A stretch of DNA of 64,000 nt from JACDAL01 sp963849115 (lineage in GTDB: Bacteria; Actinomycetota; CADDZG01; WHSQ01): assembly GCA_963849115.1 (NCBI GenBank), contig CAWKGK010000007.1:62001-126000 (forward strand), given 5' to 3'. The notes beneath the pieces were generated by a model. The model was not told the DNA's origin, made no database searches, and worked only from the letters and a program-made list of their open reading frames with translations. Positions 33,366 to 44,200 of this stretch are shown here, one piece after another (position 1 is the stretch's first letter; each line of letters begins with the position of its first letter). The position numbers and the translations under genes were made by a program.

Positions 33366-34550
33366 CGTTCTCGGTGCCGCTGCCCTCCGGGTCACTCTCG
33401 GCCACCGGAGTCGGATCGGGAGCCGAGACGTACAGCGGCTTGAGCGGGGCCGCGACCAGAGAGACGATGGGAGTGCCCACATCGACCATGTCGTAGAGCT
33501 GAATGACTTCCGCGTTCGACATCCGCACGCAGCCGTGCGAGGCGTTGTAGCCGAGCGAGTAGGTGGCCTCGGTGCCGTGGAAGCGGATCGCCGGCGCCGA
33601 CCAGTTGAGGGCTCGCACCCCCAGAGGGTTGTCGGGGCCGGGGGGATCTCGGCGGGAAGGTCGGCCCCCCAGGTGTCGGGGGCCGGGTTGACCCAGGTCG
33701 GCAGGTAGCGCTTCTCGGTTACGGAGTAGAGACCCGTGGGCGTCATGTACTCGGGCTGGCCCGTCGCCACGGGCCATGAGTTCGTGATCTCGCCGTCGTT
33801 GTAGAGGTAAAGCTTGTTCTCGCCGATGCGAACCAGCAGCACCTGATCGTAGGCCGCAGCGGTGACCTCGGGCTCGAGGATCTTGACCGGCAGCGGGACC
33901 GTCCCTCTGTTCTTCAACAGGGCTCCGGAGAGAGCCGCGCGCGCCTCCTTACGTTCCACCCGGCGCCCCTTGTCGCCGGGCACGATATTCACCCATCCAC
34001 TCGAGTAGTCGAGGGCGGCGTCCTCAGGCTTCTCGAAGAGGCCCTGGGCTATACCCGAAACGAACCCCTTGATCCCCTTGCGCGGATGGGTGACGGCGAC
34101 CTGGTCCTGGAAGCTCAGCCGCTCGCCAAGCCAGCGCATGCGCGCCTTCTCCATGAACGTGACCTGACCGCTGGCGGCTACTGCGGCTTGCACGGCGCGC
34201 CGGGCGTCGCTACGGGCGCCGAGCTCCTTGGGCGTGGTCGCCCAGCGGCGGTCGCGCCAGGTTACGGCTACTTTGCGAGAGAGCTCCGGGCGGATGGATG
34301 CCTTGACCGAAGCCAGCGCCTCCTTGGGGGTCATGCCGGAGACATCGATGCCCGCGATCGTGGTTCCGGGGAGCAGCCGGCCCTCGTATTTGGCCGCGTA
34401 GTCCTGGGTCGCCCATGCCGCGCCTCCGGCGGCGAGCGCTGCGAGCAGCACCAACACCAGCAAAGCAACGGCCACTTTTTTCCAGATTGAGCCGGCCGCG
34501 GGTCGCGCCTCCTCCCGCGGGATGACCTCAACTGCCTCTCTTGCCAACAC
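33307..34550 (-). CDS. L,D-transpeptidase with PG-binding_4 domains, frameshifted
   Basis: N-terminal cytoplasmic tail and a membrane anchor (KKVAVALLVLVLLAALAAGG), two PG_binding_4-type segments (GTTIAGIDVSGMTPKEA; SGWVNIVPGDKGRRVERKEA) and a YkuD catalytic domain (GENKLYLYNDGEITNSWPVATG; YNASHGCVRMSNAEV with catalytic His/Cys). The frame breaks at six C (33640-33645) between LPAEIPP and PDNPLGVRALNW; one missing base restores about 414 aa. The tail repeats TENGGADGGGG. Its role is 3-3 crosslinking of peptidoglycan outside the membrane. GTG 34550 follows ggagggg; longer starts up to 34631 exist. Confidence 0.88.
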
Positions 34551-34571
34551 CGGCCCCTTCTTCCCCTCCAG

Positions 34572-34600
34572 GCGAGACGCCGATGTTATCGGCGTTTCGC
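34572..34600. promoter_or_regulatory. Hairpin upstream of the transpeptidase gene
   Basis: gcga-g-acgccgat-gtt-atcggcgt-t-tcgc folds into a 12-bp stem interrupted by one mismatch. It lies in the ~230-bp divergent region between the transpeptidase and cystathionine beta-synthase genes. It could act on the transpeptidase leader; function inferred from structure only. Confidence 0.4.
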
Positions 34601-34781
34601 TCCTTGTCCGCCACTTCCGGGAGCGACCCACTCCATCGCGCCGGCAGGCGGCCTCGCAAAATAACCGATCAGCCGCACGGCAAGTCGCAGTATGTCGATG
34701 AGACGCTCAAAAGCCTCAATCGGTTGCAACCACATGATCGGCGTCTGAAGGGCGGCTCTGAAGCCCCTTTACCATGGTTGC

Positions 34782-36200
34782 ATGAACTTAGACAGGCCGG
34801 CCATGCACAAGTCGGCGATATACGAGTCGTTACTGGATTTGGTGGGGAACACGCCATTGCTGCGCCTGATGCATGTCGGCCGCGGCCTGCCCCCCGAGCT
34901 TCTCGCCAAGGTCGAGCTGTTGAACCCCGGAGGCAGCGTGAAGGATCGCATCGGGATCCGGATGATCGAGGCCGCGGAGCAGGCCGGACTGCTACGTCCT
35001 GGAGGCACCATCGTCGAGCCCACGTCTGGCAACACAGGGGTCGGGCTCGCGATCGCCGCCTCGCTCAAGGGCTATCGCTGCATCTTCACGATGCCCGACA
35101 AGATGAGCCAGGAGAAGATCACGCTGCTGAGGGCCTACGGGGCCGAGGTCGTTATAGCTCCCACTTCCGTTCCTCCCGAGTCCCCACAGTCCTACTACCG
35201 GGTCGCCGACCGCCTTGCCGAGGAGATCCCCGGCGCCTTCCAGCCCAACCAGTACGTCAATCAGGAGAACCCCAGGACGCACTACGAGACCACGGGCCCC
35301 GAGATCTGGGAGCAGACCGAGGGCCGAGTCACGCACTTCGTCGCGGGCGTGGGCACGGGCGGCACGATCACCGGAGTGGCCCGCTACCTCAAGGAGCGTA
35401 ACGACGCCGTCGTGGTGGTGGGCGCCGACCCCGAGGGTTCGCTGTACACCGGCGAGCACCCTCATCCCTATCTCACCGAGGGCATCGGGGAGGACTTCTG
35501 GCCCGAGAGCTTCGACCCCTCGGTCGTCGACCACTGGGTGACGGTCTCGGACCGGGACTCGTTCCTAACCGCCCGCAGGATCACCCGGGAAGAGGGTCTT
35601 CTGGTGGGCGAATCGTGTGGCACCGCAGTGTTCGCCGCCCTCTCCGTCGCGAAGGGGCTCTCCCCCACCGACGTGGTGGTGGTGATCCTCCCCGACACCG
35701 GCCGCAATTACGTGTCAAAGCTGTACAACGACGCCTGGATGCTTCAGAACGGCTTCATCGAGCCCCCCGGAACGCAGGCTCGAATCGGCCAGGTTCTGGC
35801 ACGCAAGCGACGGCTCGAACCGCATGTCCCGGACCTCGTGGTGATCGGCGCCGACGATGGAGTCGGCCGCGCCATAGAGATATTCCAGAGCTTCGGGATC
35901 TCGCAGCTGCCGGTGGCCGCAACCTCGGCCGCCGGGGACATCTCCGAGATCGTCGGGTCGATCAGGGAGCGCAGCCTGCTCGATCGCCTCTTCCGCGACC
36001 CGTCCGCAGTCGAGCGCGAGGTCGCCGAGGTCATGGACCCTCCCCTGCCGGTCCTCGAATCCTCCGCCGGCGTGGAGGCGATGTTCGCCGACCTGTCGCG
36101 CGGGGCGGAGGCCGTGGTGGTGGTGGACGGTACGGCGCTCAAGGGGGTGCTTACCCGGGCCGACCTCCTCGACTTCCTCGCCCACCAGACAACGAGCTGA
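34782..36200 (+). CDS. cbs: Cystathionine beta-synthase
   Basis: 472 aa. The PLP fold-type II domain has the Schiff-base Lys54 in NPGGSVKDRIG, the substrate loop TSGNTGVGLA and the glycine loop GVGTGGTITG; two C-terminal CBS domains follow (from ~345, GIGRAIEIFQSFGISQLPV.. and VLTRADLLDFL). It condenses serine with homocysteine to cystathionine. ATG 34782, or 34803, which fits the family start better. Converges with the gamma-lyase gene, forming a transsulfuration locus. Confidence 0.93.
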   Translation: MNLDRPAMHKSAIYESLLDLVGNTPLLRLMHVGRGLPPELLAKVELLNPGGSVKDRIGIRMIEAAEQAGLLRPGGTIVEPTSGNTGVGLAIAASLKGYRCIFTMPDKMSQEKITLLRAYGAEVVIAPTSVPPESPQSYYRVADRLAEEIPGAFQPNQYVNQENPRTHYETTGPEIWEQTEGRVTHFVAGVGTGGTITGVARYLKERNDAVVVVGADPEGSLYTGEHPHPYLTEGIGEDFWPESFDPSVVDHWVTVSDRDSFLTARRITREEGLLVGESCGTAVFAALSVAKGLSPTDVVVVILPDTGRNYVSKLYNDAWMLQNGFIEPPGTQARIGQVLARKRRLEPHVPDLVVIGADDGVGRAIEIFQSFGISQLPVAATSAAGDISEIVGSIRERSLLDRLFRDPSAVEREVAEVMDPPLPVLESSAGVEAMFADLSRGAEAVVVVDGTALKGVLTRADLLDFLAHQTTS

Positions 36201-36281
36201 GGGAGCCGGAGCGTCGGCGGGGGGGCCGAGTGGTGGTGAGGTGACCATATAGAGCATCTGGCCGCCACTCGGCGCGTCGGG

Positions 36282-37436
36282 CTACTCGGTCAGGGCTTGC
36301 TCCAGATCGGCGATGAGATCGTCGGGGTGCTCGATGCCGACCGAGAGGCGCAGAAGCCCCGGGGAAAGCTCGACTCCCGAGCCTTCCAGGCTCGCATGGG
36401 TCATGCGGGCCGGGTGCTCGATGAGGGACTCGACGCCGCCCAAGGACTCGCCCAAGAAGAACAGCCGGGTGCGCTCGCAGACCTGGAGGGCGCGGCTCTC
36501 CGAGACCAGCTCGACCGACACCATGCCCCCGTAGAGGGGGGTGCCCGAAGCATTCATCTGGGCGGAGGCAAGCGCGTGTCCCGGATCGGCCCCGAGGCCC
36601 GGATAGCGAACCTCCGTGACGTCAGAGTGCCGTGACAGCCAGCCGGCGACGGCGGCCGCCCCGGCACTATGGGCCCGCATCCGCAGAGCCAGCGTCTTGA
36701 GCCCACGCAACAGCAGCCACGAATCGAACGGGCCCGGCACCGCGCCCACCGCGTTCTGGAGGAACTTCAGACGCCCGGCGAGAGCCTCGTCCGAAGTCGT
36801 CACCGCCCCCATGACCAGGTCGGAGTGGCCGCCGAGATACTTAGTCGCCGAATAGACGACCGCGTCGGCGTTGAGCTCGAGAGGCCGCTGCAGATAGGGA
36901 GTCGCAAAGGTGTTGTCGACGACGAACAGCGCGCCGGCCTCGTGCGCGCGCGCTGCGATCATCCTGAGATCCAGCACTCTCAGCAGCGGGTTGGTGGGAG
37001 ACTCCGCCAGCACCAGCCCGGCGCCGTCGTCCAGTGCCTTAGCGAGCGCCGACTCATCGCTCATATCCGCCATCTCGTAGGGCACGCCGAACTCGGCCAT
37101 CACCTTGTCGAACAGCCGGTAGGTGCCCCCATAGCCGTCGTCGGGAATAACGACCTTGCGCCGCTCGCCGAGGGCCAGCGCGAGAGTCGCGATGGCCGCC
37201 ATCCCCGAAGAGAATGCGACCGCAAAGCGAGCGCCCTCCAGCGCCGCGAGACAGGTTTCGAGCGCTCGCCTGGTGGGATTGTCGGTGCGCGAGTATTCGT
37301 AGCCCCTATGCCGCCCGACCGCCTCCTGCACGTAGGTGGAGGTCTGGTAGATGGGAACGACCGCGGCCCCCGTGGCGGGATCGGGCTCCTGACCCGTATG
37401 GATGGCGGCCGTCTCGAACCGAATAACATCAGTCAT
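36282..37436 (-). CDS. Cystathionine gamma-synthase/gamma-lyase (PLP)
   Basis: 384 aa of the Cys/Met metabolism PLP family: YEYSRTDNPTRRALE, the PLP-phosphate region SSGMAAI, VVDNTFATPYLQRPLELNADAVVYSATKYLGGHSD with the PLP Lys, and the C-terminal LGGVESLIEHPARMTH. Family members make or cleave cystathionine, and sequence alone does not decide which. With CBS next door, a gamma-lyase that yields cysteine is the economical reading. ATG at 37436; divergent from the glutamine amidotransferase-like gene. Confidence 0.9.
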   Translation of the reverse strand: MTDVIRFETAAIHTGQEPDPATGAAVVPIYQTSTYVQEAVGRHRGYEYSRTDNPTRRALETCLAALEGARFAVAFSSGMAAIATLALALGERRKVVIPDDGYGGTYRLFDKVMAEFGVPYEMADMSDESALAKALDDGAGLVLAESPTNPLLRVLDLRMIAARAHEAGALFVVDNTFATPYLQRPLELNADAVVYSATKYLGGHSDLVMGAVTTSDEALAGRLKFLQNAVGAVPGPFDSWLLLRGLKTLALRMRAHSAGAAAVAGWLSRHSDVTEVRYPGLGADPGHALASAQMNASGTPLYGGMVSVELVSESRALQVCERTRLFFLGESLGGVESLIEHPARMTHASLEGSGVELSPGLLRLSVGIEHPDDLIADLEQALTE

Positions 37437-37472
37437 GCGCTTCTCCGAAGCAGAGGGATGTGGAACCCTGTA

Positions 37473-38276
37473 ATGAGCGACCTGGATAACACGACGCCAC
37501 CCCGGCGCATTGCCATCACCTCGAGCAAGGTCATAAACGAAGACGTAGGACGCTTCCCCGGCCCCTACGTGGACGCGGTGGAACTGAGCCACGGAGCCCC
37601 CGTGGTGCTGTCGCCGTTCACGGTTTCGCGCTCGGACGAGGCCGTTCCTCCCCACGTTTCATGGCTGGAGGGTCTCAAGCCCGGAGACCCCACGCCTCTC
37701 GACGGCGTCTCAGGCCTCATCCTCACGGGCGGCGGCGACGTCGACCCTGCCCTTTACTCTCAGAAACGGCATCCCTGCACCCGCAACGTCAGCAGCCTGA
37801 GAGACCGCTTCGAGCTCGGGTTGCTGGGGGCCGCCCTCGAGCGCGACCTGCCCGTCCTGGCCATCTGCCGCGGGATGCAGTTACTGAACGTGTGTCTGGG
37901 CGGGCGACTGGACCAGCACCTCGCCGACAGGCCCGACCGGCTCCCCCATGATCGTGACCGCCCTCGTGACGAGATCGCCCATGAGGTCGAAATCGTAGAG
38001 GGGGCCGAGCTCGCCGGGATGCTGGGCTCGACCAGGCCCGGTGTCAACTCTCACCACCACCAGGGCCTGGACGGCGCCGCCGCCGGGCTCGAGGAGATCG
38101 CCTGGGCCGACGACGGCGTGCTGGAAGCGGTCGTGTCCACCGAGTACTCCTGGGTCCTGGGGGTCCAATGGCATCCGGAAGCGATGGTGGTCGGCCACGA
38201 GGCCCAGCGGGGCATCTTCGACGCACTCACCGAAGCGGCCTCGGCCTGGACCGCCGCAGGCATGGTCCGCCGCTAG
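37473..38276 (+). CDS. Class I glutamine amidotransferase-like hydrolase (PuuD type)
   Basis: 267 aa of the gamma-glutamyl-gamma-aminobutyrate hydrolase/peptidase C26 type: LILTGGGDVDPALY, nucleophile Cys in LAICRGMQLLNV, VNSHHHQGLD, and the His-Glu pair in VQWHPEAM. These enzymes hydrolyse gamma-glutamyl bonds of polyamine or GABA conjugates. The substrate here is not evident. The ATG at 37473 is used; an ATG at 37458 would add five residues. Only 36 bp separates its start from the divergent PLP enzyme. Confidence 0.85.
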   Translation: MSDLDNTTPPRRIAITSSKVINEDVGRFPGPYVDAVELSHGAPVVLSPFTVSRSDEAVPPHVSWLEGLKPGDPTPLDGVSGLILTGGGDVDPALYSQKRHPCTRNVSSLRDRFELGLLGAALERDLPVLAICRGMQLLNVCLGGRLDQHLADRPDRLPHDRDRPRDEIAHEVEIVEGAELAGMLGSTRPGVNSHHHQGLDGAAAGLEEIAWADDGVLEAVVSTEYSWVLGVQWHPEAMVVGHEAQRGIFDALTEAASAWTAAGMVRR

Positions 38277-38392
38277 CACCTGCGTCGTTGGGCCCGAGGG
38301 GGCCGGATGGACTATCGGAGAAACAGCTTCTCCGCCTGAATCAGCCGGACGGGGTTATAGGACGGAGTTATCCGACTCCCGAAATGGACGGC

Positions 38393-39763
38393 TCAGGGCT
38401 TGATGTTCTGATTCATGTGGAACAGATTGTCGGGATCGTACTTTCGCTTGACCTCAACCAGCCTTGCGTAGTTTGCGCCGTAGTTGACCGGGACGCGCGC
38501 CTGATCATCATCGGCGGCAAAATTGACGTAGCCACCCTCCTCCGAATGCGGCGCAACCGCGTCATAGTAATCGCGTACCCACTCGATGTTGCTTTCGTTC
38601 TCGGCGGGGTCGGGCCACATTCCGGCAATCACCGTGGCGAAGTTGGAGTCACGGTGACCAAAGGCCGTCTCGTCGGACCCGATGCGATGGCATGCTCCGT
38701 CGATCGGATAGATGTGGATGGTTGAGTTCACGGCCGGCAACTTGGGCGCGTGCTCAAGATGCGCGTCGATCGCCGCGTCGGTCAATTCTGTCACGAAGTT
38801 TGCTTTCCAGTAATGTTGGAGTCCCGGCGGGACGAGTCCGTCGAAGGCCGAATTGAGCATCGGGTACGGCATCGGCCCGACGTGCTCAGCAACAACGGGT
38901 GCAAGATCATGCAACGGTCTGAGCGCGTTCTCACCCTCATCGACCGGGCCAGCCCAGCATGGGACGGCCACACAGAAAGTATCACCGTGACGCTCCTCGG
39001 GTATGAAGGGCAACGGCGGCGCGATCTGAAAGGCCGGGAAACCACCCCACTGTTCGGGTGCCTCTGGAAGGAACTCGCGGAAGAACCGCAGGACGTCAGC
39101 CGCGTAGTCGAGCTCATAGAAGATGGGTCCGCCGTAGATGTCCTTGACCGGATGCAGCTGATACTCGAAAGAAGTGACAACGCCGAAGTTTCCGCCGCCG
39201 CCCCGCAACGCCCAGAAAAGATCTTCGTTCTCGCTCTCAGTCGCAGTGACAAAGCCGCCTTCAGCGGTGACTACGTCGCACGACACCAAATTGTCGCTGG
39301 ATAGGCCGAACCCGCGGGAGAGGTATCCGATGCCTCCACCGAGAGTGAGCCCCCCGATCCCGGTTGTCGAGATGATTCCGCCGGTTGTGGCCAATCCGAA
39401 AGCGTGGGTCGCATGGTTGAAATCGCCCCAGGTGGCTCCCCCTTCGGCGCGGGCGGTCTTAGTTCTGGGATCTACGCGGACACCTCGCATCGGCGACAGA
39501 TCAATCACGACGCCGTCATCACAGGTGCCAAATCCAGGCACGCTGTGGCTGCCACCGCGAATCGAAAGGTCAAGCTCGTTCTCTCGAGCGAAATCGACTG
39601 CTGCCACGACATCGCCAACGTCCTGGGCGCGGATGACGACTCGTGGCCGCTTGTCGATCATCGCGTTGTAGACCGTTCGAGCTTCCTCGTAACCCTCGTC
39701 GTCACTGGTGATCACGCGACCGCGGACCTTCTCCCGTAACATGTCGACGGTGCCCTTCGCCAT
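38393..39763 (-). CDS. FAD-linked oxidase (BBE-like)
   Basis: 456 aa with an FAD-binding_4 domain (LDLSIRGGSHSVPGFGTCDDGVVIDLS; GIGGLTLGGGIGYLSRGFGL) and a C-terminal berberine-bridge element (YVNFAADDD... YDPDNLFHMNQNI). The RGGSH histidine is the usual covalent FAD site; the second, cysteine attachment site of bicovalent members is not obvious (TGIGG region). Relatives oxidise sugars or alkaloid-like substrates with O2. ATG 39763 follows aggagg. No pathway neighbours identify the substrate. Confidence 0.87.
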   Translation of the reverse strand: MAKGTVDMLREKVRGRVITSDDEGYEEARTVYNAMIDKRPRVVIRAQDVGDVVAAVDFARENELDLSIRGGSHSVPGFGTCDDGVVIDLSPMRGVRVDPRTKTARAEGGATWGDFNHATHAFGLATTGGIISTTGIGGLTLGGGIGYLSRGFGLSSDNLVSCDVVTAEGGFVTATESENEDLFWALRGGGGNFGVVTSFEYQLHPVKDIYGGPIFYELDYAADVLRFFREFLPEAPEQWGGFPAFQIAPPLPFIPEERHGDTFCVAVPCWAGPVDEGENALRPLHDLAPVVAEHVGPMPYPMLNSAFDGLVPPGLQHYWKANFVTELTDAAIDAHLEHAPKLPAVNSTIHIYPIDGACHRIGSDETAFGHRDSNFATVIAGMWPDPAENESNIEWVRDYYDAVAPHSEEGGYVNFAADDDQARVPVNYGANYARLVEVKRKYDPDNLFHMNQNIKP

Positions 39764-39895
39764 GACTCCTCCTCTGTCGTGCAAGTCTCGTTGATGTGGC
39801 CGCTGAAGCACTCAAGGGCACTTCTCGTCGGAGGGTAGCAAACCAAGCTTGGAGAGACAAGGGCACATCACTTCACTCGGTGTTAACCGCGTTGG

Positions 39896-41287
39896 CTAAC
39901 CATCCGGGAGGGGGAAGCCCTGGACGTCGGCCCAGTCTGGGGCACGCCGGGAGTATGCGAAGCGCTCCGCCACCAACGCAACATCAGAGGACACCAGCGC
40001 GACCACGGGGGGGCCCGGCGAGGTCCAGCGGCTCAAGGGAACCTCGAGCCGCAGCCCCGCCCCGATCTTCAGCCCCTGGAGCGATGCCGGCTCTCGTACG
40101 CCCCGCTCGCTGCGCAGAAGAACATCCACGCGTCCGTCACGGGCGGTGGGATTGAGGATCGCCATCGAGTCCTCCTCCGAGTCCGCAACCGGCGGGGTCA
40201 GCAACCACGAACGAGCAGGAGCAACGGCCCCCATCTCGGCGGTCATTCCCTCACCCAGTTCGCGCCCGTAGGACATCTCGCGCTCGGCGACGAACTCGAC
40301 TCCGTTGGTCGAAGCCACCGTTGCGCTGACCTTCACGGGCTTCTTGGCCGAGCCGGCCAGAGTCCCCTCGCCGAGCGTCAGTCGGCGAGCAGAACGTGGG
40401 GGGACGGAGACATCCATGAGCCCCGCCGGCTGTGCCGCCCGATCTCTTGCCGCCAGCGAGACGGTGACCGTCAGCTCTCTGTCGGATGGGTTCAGAACCG
40501 AAATGGACTCCTCGACTCCCGGCCCGATAAGCCCGTGAGCAAAGAACCACCTCGAAGCCGAATCGTTTGCGCCGAGCGAGAAGCTCACTCCGCCCGCCCC
40601 TTCACGAGGGCGTGAGATCACCGACTTCCAGGCGACGACTCGGCCCCGCACGGCCGCCACCTCGGCCCCCAACAGCGCGCGCGGCACAACCACTCGATTG
40701 AGCCTGACCTCCTGGGTGCCGCCCGCAGGAACGGCGACGTCTGCGAGGCCGGACTTGACGATGTCGGAGACCTTGGTGAACAGAGTGATCCTTACCACCG
40801 CCTCCTCGGGGAAGGGATTGTGGAGCAGAAGGCGCTCGTCGTGTCCTATGGCGGTGGTGCCGGCGGCGAAGAACCAGTCGGTGGATGCTTCCGGTGAGCA
40901 GCGGGCGGCGGCGCTACCGCGCTCTTTTTTGTTCGCAAGTTGAAGGGACAGGCCGGCATAGGCCGGCGCCCCGCGACCCTCCACCGCCTGGGGGCGTGTA
41001 CGCATCGGCCCCGACCACACTCGCGTTCCTCCACCGGGCGACTTGGTAGGCGCAGGTACAACGGCCACGCCGCCCCGCGCGTGCCCGGAAGAGGCCGTTA
41101 CACGACCCGACGCTCCCTCGTGATCGAGCAGTGCGGAGCAGAACAGGGCCCGCCCCACGAAGGGAGCCGCAGCTTCAGGAACAGGAGCTTGGCGAGCTGC
41201 GCCGCTCCCGAGATCGATTGCGACCGCCGCGGCCAGCAGGACGATCACCACAAACGCCAGCGTCGCCTCTCGCACCCGCTCGGTCAT
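39896..41287 (-). CDS. DUF5719 family secreted/anchored protein
   Basis: 463 aa with an N-terminal membrane anchor (LAFVVIVLLAAAVAIDLG) and an extracellular beta-rich region with repeated motifs: STDWFFAAGTT, LLLHNPFPEEAVVRI, then SRWFFAHGLI, SISVLNPSDRELTVTV, then SWLLTPPVA, MAILNPTARDGRV. This threefold repeat of WFFA...L.NP looks like tandem beta-domains. In actinomycetes DUF5719 proteins are encoded next to a GT2/membrane protein, as here; the starts overlap by 4 nt (ATGA). Function unknown, probably cell-surface assembly. Confidence 0.8.
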   Translation of the reverse strand: MTERVREATLAFVVIVLLAAAVAIDLGSGAARQAPVPEAAAPFVGRALFCSALLDHEGASGRVTASSGHARGGVAVVPAPTKSPGGGTRVWSGPMRTRPQAVEGRGAPAYAGLSLQLANKKERGSAAARCSPEASTDWFFAAGTTAIGHDERLLLHNPFPEEAVVRITLFTKVSDIVKSGLADVAVPAGGTQEVRLNRVVVPRALLGAEVAAVRGRVVAWKSVISRPREGAGGVSFSLGANDSASRWFFAHGLIGPGVEESISVLNPSDRELTVTVSLAARDRAAQPAGLMDVSVPPRSARRLTLGEGTLAGSAKKPVKVSATVASTNGVEFVAEREMSYGRELGEGMTAEMGAVAPARSWLLTPPVADSEEDSMAILNPTARDGRVDVLLRSERGVREPASLQGLKIGAGLRLEVPLSRWTSPGPPVVALVSSDVALVAERFAYSRRAPDWADVQGFPLPDG

Positions 41288-44200
41288 CGGCGGACACCCA
41301 CCCGATGCCTGCCTCCTGTCGTTTCGGAAGCCCGTCTCACGGTCGCCGCCCCGAAGGTTGCGAGCCACAGAAACCCGAGCCCGACGAGCCACAGCAAGTA
41401 ACCGGGGGGACGCTCGAAGCTCAGCTCGGCTCGAGAGCCAGCGCCTTCGGGCAGCAGGAATGCATTGCCCCATGCGGAGCGCCGGCGCTCCAGGGAGCGC
41501 TCCCCTACAGAAGCAGCCCATCCTTCGTCGGCGCTCTCGGCTACGAATAATGCTCCGTGGCCCGATACCCCGGCGGCGGACCAGCTCTCACCGGCGCCTC
41601 GGCGCAATTCCACTACCTCTTGTGGCCGGCTCATGGCGGCAGGGTTCCCAGCAGCCGCCGGTAGCTCTTCGGCGACACCCGCGCGCACCACTGGCGCCCG
41701 GTTCTCGAGGACGAGATAGCCGGCCCCCTCGCGCGCCACCGCGAGGTCTCGTTGCGCCAACCACCCGTCCCTTCCCTGATCATCATCCGCGAGTACGACG
41801 AAGCCCACATCGAATCCGCCAAGCCAGCGCCCGCCGCGGTCGGTCGCCCCCTGCTCGATCGCCGCGATCGCATGGTCAAGAGCCTCATCGCCCCGCGGGT
41901 CGAAGCCATCAAGGAGGTCGGGGAGCCGCTTGCCCTCCAGACCGGTCAGCTCGTAGGCGGTTTGCGGAGCGAAGGGATCCTGGTCGTCGCCGAACCACTC
42001 TTGGCCCACCCACAGCACCCGGGAGTCGCCTTGGGTCCGCGCCTCGCCACCGACTGCGGCGGTGACCTGCGTGATGGTGGCGGCGCCCGCGGCACGGCCG
42101 CCGGGACCGGGCACCCACTCGCCCCTCCACAGAGCCGGTCCCAGCCCGGCTGCGAAAAGTGCTGCGGCCACCGCGAGCGCACCGAAGGCCACCGGTTGCA
42201 GCGGGCCCAGGCGGCGCTGAGGGAGGTCGAGCACGACTGCGGCCACGGCAAGCCCGGCGAGCAAGGCCAAGCAGAGCCACGGCAGCACTGCTGCTTGAAC
42301 GGCGCTAGGCGCCAGGGGAAAAGCCCGGCTCCCTGCTCCCGCCCACAGGGTCGCTCCGCCCGCCAGCAGCCACAACGCCAGCGCCAAGCGGCGCCGGGGG
42401 CCCGCCGCAAGCGTGACCGCCAGGACCCCGAGGAGGACGGGCGCCAGCGCCATGGCCAGGGGCACGGCCGGGTTACGCCCCAGAGCCACGTCCAGAGCGC
42501 CGCCATAGGCGGTTGGCTCGGAAGGGTCGACCGGGAACCATCCCAGGCTCCAGGGCAGCAGCAGAGCCCACGCCAACGTCACGCTCACGCACACACCAAC
42601 CACCTCGCGCAGCGGCCATCGAGCCGCAGTGAACCCTCGGCCGGCGGCCAGGAGAACCCCCGCACCGAGCCACAGGAACAGCGACCCCGGCACCAGCGAC
42701 GCCCCGATGGCGGCACTCAGCGCCAGTCGGGCCAGCTCTGCTCCCGGATCGTGGCCCGGAGGCCGCAGCCAGCCGGTCAGCCGCAGCAGGGCATGCAGGG
42801 CGAACGGCGCCACCGCACCCAGGACCAGTGCGCCGAGGTCACCGGTGCGGATGCCTGCGTAGCCAACTCCGCCCAAGAGGTAGAAGGAACCCGCCACCCA
42901 CCGGGCCGGCCGCCCGGCGAGCTCGCTCATAAGGCGGTAGGCGCCCACGAAGGCGAGCACGGCGAACGCTGCAAGCATTGCCTTGAAGGCGAGGTTGGTT
43001 GCTCCCAATAACACGAGCGGAAACGAACCCAGCACCAAGAAGGCGGGCGAAGCGGGCCACGGCTCTCCGAATCCCGACTCTCGCCACAGGGCGAAATAGG
43101 TCCCTAGGACGGCGCCGGGATCGTTGGGGAACGGGAGCAACTGGCCGACGGGGGCAGGCTCTGTCCACAACACGTTTCGCCATCCCACCAGCAGGAGGAG
43201 CAAGAGGACACACGCAACGACGCTCGTAGGTTGTGACACTCGTGTTCTCACGGAGCGGACCTGGTTCGTCCTTCTACCCACCAGCTCGGCTCTGCGCCCC
43301 CACGCCTCCTCCAGCCGCACCGCCTGGTGAGAGACATATGCCCGCACGCGGGTGGTCTCCTTGACGGTCAGCCGGTTGAGGCTGCGATCGGCGATTGCTC
43401 GCCCTCTCTGCACCTTGATTCGGGCGAACAAGGTCTGTGGCAACCGCAGAAGATTCCAACCCAGCGCGCGAGCGAGGTTGACGATCTCGCCGTACTGTCG
43501 AAGGACGACAAAAGCAAACATCTCCGCCAGCGCGAGAATCACGAACTGGGGCACGAGCCACACCAGACGCAAACCCGATGCACTCTTGGCGATGGAGCGA
43601 AGCCGGTTTCGCCTTATGTAGTAGCGAGCCGGCGTAAAGGGGGAGGTGCGCTGGCCCGTGGCCAGGGCAATGGCGTGGCGGGCCGAGGCTCGAGGCTCGA
43701 CGCGCACCGAATGTCCTGCCACTCGCGCCCGCCAGCACAGGTCGAGGTCCTCCGAATACGCTCGCATCTGGGCGTCCCAGCCCCCCAGGGTCCTGAACAC
43801 CTCGTGGCGTACGAGCATGCATGTCGAGGTGACGAAGAAAACCTCGGAGGGATGGTCGTACTGGCCGACATCGATCTCTCCGCGCTCGAGGCCCTTGTAC
43901 GGGTAGCCGAAGCGGTCGACGGCCATCCCCACCTCTTCGAGGCGCGACGGGTCGGTCCAACCCACGATCTTCGGGCCCAGGATGGCGGTGGCGGGATCGG
44001 CGGCGAGTCGGCGCACCATGGACGCGACCCCATCGGGCTCGAGGGCAACGTCGTCGTGCACGAAGAGAAGAAGGTCGGCGTCGGTTCTGACGCGCGACAG
44101 CGCCCAGTTGATCGCGCCTCCGAAGCCAAGCGGGCGAGCCGTCCTTAGATACCCCCATCTGCGCCGTCGGCAATGACGCTTGACGATCCTTCTCAAGGCC

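Noticed and set aside
34632..34781. Possible SAM or SAH riboswitch before cystathionine beta-synthase
   Set aside because: No conserved core of a known class could be recognised; only simple hairpins are visible.
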